Shown: positions 33,020-64,000 of the stretch, one piece after another
How the letters are laid out: each line of letters opens with the position of its first letter
Numbering within the stretch: position 1 is the stretch's first letter
NCBI GenBank assembly: GCA_964017155.1
Contig: OZ024863.1
Coordinates: 47,333,864-47,397,863, forward strand
DNA length: 64,000 nt
Source of the DNA: Oasisia sp. SBJ-2009
Lineage: Eukaryota; Annelida; Polychaeta; Sabellida; Siboglinidae
Reading direction: 5' to 3'
Notes under the pieces: generated by a model
What the model saw: only the letters and a program-made list of their open reading frames with translations
Databases searched by the model: none
Told to the model about the DNA's origin: nothing
Program-made: the position numbers and the translations under genes

Positions 33020-33299
33020 TGTCATGCATATTCTGGATCTGAACCTGGTTTTGTTGTTGTTGTACATTCGTCAGTCAAACTGTAATTGGTAGCTTTACAA
33101 TTTTTATGTAATAGTAAATAGGTGTTATTTTTATAGTATAATCATGTCCTCAAATGCGTGGACATAAACTATAATATAAAGTTTATGTTTATGATAAACA
33201 TATCGATGGCAGAACCTATTTTTTATATTCTAGCTGATATACGGAAAGCCACCAGTCCACTATCCATTGTCAAATCCCCGGGAACAGTCGATATACTAG

Positions 33300-33720
33300 C
33301 ATATAAATGGCCGCCGGCATAGCGTCGGGGGACCTATGGCTATGATTGACCGTTTTTGCATAGTTTTCCGCATTTTATTCGCCTTTGATGTAAAGTTACG
33401 AAATTTAAATTATTCTCTATTCAAAGCATTGATGATTTCTACAAACACAAAAAAATAGTTTGATACAATTTGGTGACAAAATACCAGCAGTGACTACCTT
33501 CTCACCCAATAGGTCACAGGGTCAGGGGGGTCCCTAATGATCGACCGTTCAGCATATAAACTTGAGTAATGATGTGTCAACAATGATTTTATTCGCCCAT
33601 GACATCAGTTCGTGTTTTTGTTTACACATATATACAATTACGTTAGTAAAGTAACAGTCAACACCAAATCACAAAATTTATTGCATTTATGAAACGGACG
33701 ATCATTAGGGACCCTGTCGA
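33300..33720. repeat. Three related repeat ends, one inverted
   Basis: CCTAATGATCGACCGTT near 33530 recurs inverted near 33692-33713, giving a block of about 200 bp with inverted ends and GGGTC/GACCC borders. A weaker direct copy (ATGATTGACCGTTTTT) lies near 33340, and CATTTTATTCGCC/GATTTTATTCGCC is repeated between them. This looks like a small MITE and a partial second copy. No duplication of the target could be set. Confidence 0.45.
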
Positions 33721-34199
33721 TGAAAGGTACCCACACGCTTAGTGTTTGTTTTTGGAAAGCCTGAAGGTGGGTTTTCTGGCGAGCCTCGAGGGGTTCAGAT
33801 TCTCTGTTTTGGGTCTGCTCCTGAGGTGTAGAAACATTGATTTTTGTTCTGTTCCAGAGGGAGCCAACTGATTGAGACTGACCACCAGAGGTCAACATGT
33901 GGTCTGGAGACAGTCTGAACCTGCCACCACCAGGTATGACACATTTCCCCACAGAAGATCAGACATGGACATGGACAGTCTTTTTTTTTGCAAATTTGAC
34001 TGTTAAGTCATACTGCCTGCCAAGCAGCAGATTACCTACAAAATTATAGAACTTACACACAAAACATTGACTGCAGGATGCTTGCCACCTTGTGGCAGTT
34101 TTTAACCCAGCCAGACATGATAGACAGATAGATAGTTTATTTTCATCTACGTTCAGTTGAGGGTAATGGTCTTGTCATTGGAAGAGCGTGAAACAAAGC

Positions 34200-34330
34200 T
34201 AGCGAATATGCATTCGTCCATGCTGCCACTGCAGTATACAATGATCTACCAACTACCATGACATCCAATATTTCTCTGAAATCGTTCAAGCAAGGCAGCC
34301 TTAATAATCCATCTTTTTATTATGGCCTAC
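34200..34330 (+). mobile_element. LINE 3' terminal fragment
   Basis: The frame reads F-V-H-A-A-T-A-V-Y-N-D-L-P, then L-K-S-F-K, the usual ending of CR1- or Jockey-type polymerases (W-N-x-L-P ... F-K-x-x-L). It is short and isolated. Confidence 0.4.
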
Positions 34331-34679
34331 AGATATATTTTTAGTCCTTTGGGCTGAAGGTCCAATGAACTTATGGCATTACTCTATACCATATCCAATT
34401 ATCTCTCATTTCTCACAAACTGCTGAAGATCTTTTAATTTTATTTTGCATAGACGTTTCTTTGGGTACTGCAAGTACCTGGTATGCAGAAAATTACAATT
34501 TGATTGACTCATTCTAAAGCCTCCTTAGGCCTATTGGGCCCCCAAACTGGTACATTTCCATGAAAATCAAGTCAAAGTATTAAAATAATGTTGCCAGTTT
34601 CTGCTTGGGCTTGCAGGTGCCCATTAAACACTAGTGACTCCCTATGTGATCTGTTTATTTGCTGATTAGAGCCTGGCCC

Positions 34680-34920
34680 ACACCACCAATGAAGCTGGAC
34701 GTACCCTGCCTACTATTGTTGCACAGGGTAGCCTGTCTAATTGTTCCCTGGCAGCAGGGACAGGGGCTGTATGAACAACTCAGTAGATCCCTGTTAAACT
34801 AGACAGTTGCCTGCCTGCATGCTTTATGCTTCATCTTAAAAACTATTGATTTTCTATAAATGCAAATTGTGTTTATGTTCATGTTTATTTTATTATCTTT
34901 AAAAAATTATGTGACTGGTG
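34680..34920 (+). repeat. Dispersed repeat, copy 1
   Basis: Its end (AAAACTATTGATTTT through TTATCTTTAAAA to TTATGTGACT) is closely similar to the sequence at 50385-50465, and in both places it follows a segment with GGCAG and CCTGCC motifs. It is probably an old interspersed repeat. No RNA-polymerase III promoter was identified. Confidence 0.45.
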
Positions 34921-36975
34921 TCTACTGGTTAAAGAGCTCAAAGGCGCATCAATACAAAAGGGTTGATAGATTTCAGTGGACATTTTAATTTGCTGTTCTG
35001 AAACAATGCTTTATCACAAATATTTATTGCACGGAAATCACAAACTGTAAATACTGGCAATAATTTGCAATTCCTTCATAAAAGTAACAGTCCCATAAAA
35101 TAAAAGCCACAAACCGGTTGACGAACCACTGGCTATGCTTGTGTGGGCTGCAGGACTGCTGCAAAAACAGTGTAACCAAAAACAATTCCACATTAGGAGC
35201 GTTCTGAATTGTCAACATTTTCCTGGCTGTACAAATCATAGCAGTGCATGACTGAAGATGAAAGCATATGTACTAAATTATCATCATCATATCAGTTCAA
35301 CATAAAATCTAACTACTCCCCAACATATCTATCTTAGTATTTCTTCAATACCCTCAAATCTGTAAGCAATAATAATAAGGTTTTTCCACCCAAACATCCA
35401 AACTTAATATTTGCGCATTTTGACCAACGCTCTCACAATACCTTTCTACTGTTGCACAGCAATTTATCGTACAGCTAGCTGCTACAAATTAGCGATATGC
35501 AGATATCGGTTGGCAATCAGATTACAATGATTAACAGTGAGGTTGCATGCCCTGTGCAGTGTCTTTGTGTTGTGTAGTTGGGAGTCAAAGAAGACAAGGT
35601 GGAAGATGCAAAGACGCTCTCCCAATACCTATATTCTGCTTGACAACAACTTATCGCTGACCTAATATGTAACATATATGCCACATGAAATAATACGCTG
35701 CATTATTTTGTAACAAATGCTCATTAATGAAGACATTCATCATGTCATTGCCAAAGAAACAGACAGGTTAATTCTAAAATAAAATAAAAAATTATCTCAA
35801 CTCCACCACTGAAAAAAATCTGTTTTTATTTGAAGTGATATTATAACCATGTACTCTGTTCCAAGATACTGCCAATAATACTCTATACATAAAAAATATA
35901 ACATGTTATAGAAATTATATATTCAGGAAAATAATTAGAATATATCTCTTCCTGCACAATTGTGTCTGATGGAGTTGGGCCCTTTTAAAATTCACCAATT
36001 CAATTGTGAATAGTCCCGTGCATATTGTTAGTTGCTAAGATATAAAATACATGGATTCAAAACAATTGATGATACAAATTACCTGTAATTCACTGTAAAC
36101 CAGGTAGATAACTAGTGGTCTACATTGATTAAGCTAGCATTATAATGCAATTGGTTGATCATGTTAATTTAGAGTTCATACAATATATTTAAAGAAATAG
36201 TACATTTGTTATGTGTTTTAATGGAATCCTAATAATCTTAACAAAACTGGCTAATTGTACTGACCGTATGGTGGATTTTGCCTCATCGTAATAGCCCTGC
36301 GAATCTGCTGCAACAATGACCATAAGATGGTAGGTATGTGATAGATATGCATCATTACAAATTAACAATTATCACAATATCATCAAGATGAGACAAAAAA
36401 AGATCAAAGGTGGATGAGAGTTACTAGTGGTTGAATTGTATAATCCTTTCAACTGGTCTAACTTTGATGGGTTCTCAGATCAGAGCCATTGAAGCAACAG
36501 ACAAAGCTCTAGTTCCTGTGTTGGTACTTGGTACTAACTCCAGGAACAAACACTAAACCACAGCCGGACTGACAAAGCTGGATTATGTTGTGCAAGCAGG
36601 AGAACACAGGGAATATAAACATCCAAACCAGTCAATTTTGTCAATCAGTCATTTTGGCCCAGTCATTCAAAATGTATCTATAGTAGCCAGATGTATGTTA
36701 AAGATAGGCATCATCTAATATAATTTTGCTCTGTACCTATTAGATGAGAAATGGAAAGAGAGAGACACTGACAGTCTGTGGTATGAATGTGAGACATTCA
36801 TATCACAGTCTGATCAAACATGACTAACCCAGCATCTTCCTTCATGACCTTAGCAACACATGTTTTTTGTGTAAGCAACGTACATAAAATACAATTAAAA
36901 AAATATGAAAAGTATAATACATATAATACAATCAAAGCAATGGTGTGATCAATGTAAAGATATAAGTGTAAAGTT
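34921..36975. other. AT-rich DNA, nothing coding identified
   Basis: No exon with supported splice phases. A partly duplicated segment (ACGCTCTC...AATACCT) occurs near 35425 and 35612, and an imperfect hairpin near 36775-36810. Confidence 0.4.
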
Positions 36976-37019
36976 AATAACTATAATAAAACTTTATTTT
37001 GACACCATCAAATCCGGGA

Positions 37020-37142
37020 CGTACATACATATAAATAGGTAAACAAATTAATAAACATAGTCAAGCTAAAATATAATGTTCACGGGTGTGTACATACATG
37101 TAAATAGGTAAATAAATATAGTTAAGCTAAAATATAATGTTC
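37020..37142 (-). repeat. Two-copy repeat next to the LINE 3' end
   Basis: Two copies of about 60 bp sharing ATAAATAGGTAAA and AGCTAAAATATAATGTTC. Their position immediately downstream of the minus-strand LINE ORF suggests they are the 3' UTR tail of that element. Confidence 0.6.
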
Positions 37143-37157
37143 GTTGTGTAAAACTAG

Positions 37158-37915
37158 TTATGTGAAAAATAAAAATGTTTTTAATTCTTTCTTAAATTGT
37201 ACTAGATTGCCGTAGTCGCGCATATTCCTAGGGTGTTTGTTCCACAGAGTGGGTCCTGCACAGGCAAATGCACGCCGGCCAAAACGTTCTAAGTTCACTT
37301 CTGGCACATCGAGGAGTAGCCCGCCTGCAGAGCGCAGCGATCGGCGAGGCGCATGCTGGAGTAGTAGTGCCGCGAGATACTCTGGCGTGCTGTCGTATAA
37401 AGCCCTGTGCACGAGTACTAGTAGCTTGTATTCGATATGCTTTCTCGATAGGCAGCCAGTGTAATTGCCGCAGTATTGTCGTCATGGACTGCCAGTCACC
37501 CCGCCGGATTCAAACTGCAGACCCCTGGACCATTTCGAAACGGTGCAGGTGACGATCGCTGATGCCGAATAGTATCGCATTGCCATAGTCGATACGCGAT
37601 GTCACCAGTCCGTGTATGAGACTCTTACATACAGTGGTGCTAACCGATGGTAAATCCTAGGTCCCGTATAACTGGGGAAGTGTCAACGAGCTGGCCACAT
37701 ATGTTGATGCGGGTTAACGATGTAGGCGTACATAGACTTGACGAATGGATGACAATGGCTTGAGATTTGTTGTCATTCATCACGAGTCCATTGTCACAGA
37801 GCCATGCTTTCGCATCTTGTACGCAGGCTTCCATACGCGCGAGGGCTTGTGTCAGGGCTTTATGCAGGATCAAATTATTGCCAGTCACATGTTTTGGTTT
37901 GCCAGTCACATGTTT
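37158..37915 (-). mobile_element. 3' half of a LINE reverse-transcriptase ORF
   Basis: On the minus strand the order is A-K-A-W-L-C-D-N-G-L-V-M-N-D-N-K-S and V-I-R-D-L-G-F, then S-R-I-D-Y-G-N-A-I-L-F-G and L-H-W-L-P-I-E-K, ending F-A-C-A-G-P-T-L-W-N-K-H-P and F-K-K-E-L-K-T-F-L. This is the thumb and C-terminal part of a CR1/Jockey-like polymerase. A frameshift near 37640 and another near 37480 break it. Confidence 0.8.
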
Positions 37916-38406
37916 TGGTGGACACGTTGATGTTAACTGTAGCGCAGTTATGATTTATGTTTATGTATGCAAATTATTGAGAAACCAAACCACAAATAAT
38001 ATTAATAACCAAGCTGTAATTGAGCTAGGGTGTGTGTGCATGGTTATGATATTGTCTCCCATCCACAGAGCTAGCCACCTTGCATGAGGGTTATCGACCT
38101 TTCAGGGTTTAATCATTGCTCAGGTGAAAGAAAAATAACACCTTTATATGTTGTCAAAGATTCACCTGTTTTATAGGGTAGATATGTTGTTCAGAGCATA
38201 AAATGTAATGTGCCCACGACAAAACCCAGCTAACATTGATGTCATGACAGATACCACAGGAATGTTTCAGCATACAGTTCTCTCTAATATCGATTTGGTC
38301 AATGTATAAACCATGAATAAATTAAAGTGGAGTATTGACGTCCTTGGATGTCAAACACCCAGCTGTAGGTATATTTCACTAGTGCCTACATACTTTTTCA
38401 TTGCAG

Positions 38407-63898
<25,492 letters not shown>

Positions 63899-64000
63899 GT
63901 AAGTATTAAATTATCTGCACAAACGCTTAAGAGAATATGACACTTAATGGTGGTGGGTTATATGCTAAAAGTATGGGTAGTATTAATGCATTTGCATTAC

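Overview
The window is from an animal nuclear genome. Coding exons are separated by AT-rich introns with GT-AG borders, polyadenylation signals (AATAAA) follow the coding ends, long (TG)n and (AT)n tracts are present, and many mobile elements of metazoan type occur. The mix of non-LTR elements, Ty3/gypsy elements and short terminal-inverted-repeat elements suggests a marine invertebrate, but nothing here fixes the phylum. There are no bacterial operons, tRNA genes, rRNA genes or CRISPR arrays that I can support.

Left part (1-12 kb). Two C2H2 zinc-finger genes lie tail to tail. Gene A (+, 2244-3797) has two exons and encodes 424 residues. Gene B (-, 11299-5538) has two exons split by a 3.5 kb intron and encodes 752 residues. 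Both start with a short exon that ends in L-L-x-T-G, is followed by a phase-1 intron, and resumes with V-Y-x-x-A-E-T or close to it. They are therefore diverged duplicates sharing an N-terminal module I do not recognise. Gene A carries five fingers plus one degenerate finger. Gene B carries two fingers, a basic tail and about 26 spaced Q-T/Q-A motifs that may be a multivalent docking array.

Middle part (12-32 kb). This is a nest of transposons: a DNA-element-like block with an embedded LINE tail, a 420 bp inverted-repeat element, a decayed APE-type LINE with a 252 bp MITE inside its ORF, and then two LTR elements. The outer LTR element (18825-32220) has a gag ORF and two tandem-repeat blocks but no pol, so it appears gag-only. 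A complete 7163 bp Ty3/gypsy element (24142-31304, minus strand) sits inside its 3' LTR. The inner element has near-identical 1032 bp LTRs, open gag and pol frames, and a -1 frameshift signal (T TTA AAC plus a 10 bp stem) at the gag stop.

Right part (32-64 kb). After repeat-rich DNA and a minus-strand LINE fragment, one long plus-strand gene runs from about 38.4 kb past the right edge. At least fifteen exons with matching splice phases encode an alpha-helical N-terminal region followed by two kinase-like domains in tandem. Both domains lack catalytic motifs, so the product is predicted to be a tandem pseudokinase. Its introns hold a hAT element with a clear 8 bp target duplication, three other inverted-repeat elements, LINE pieces on both strands, a palindromic LTR-like end with a primer-binding site, and long microsatellites.
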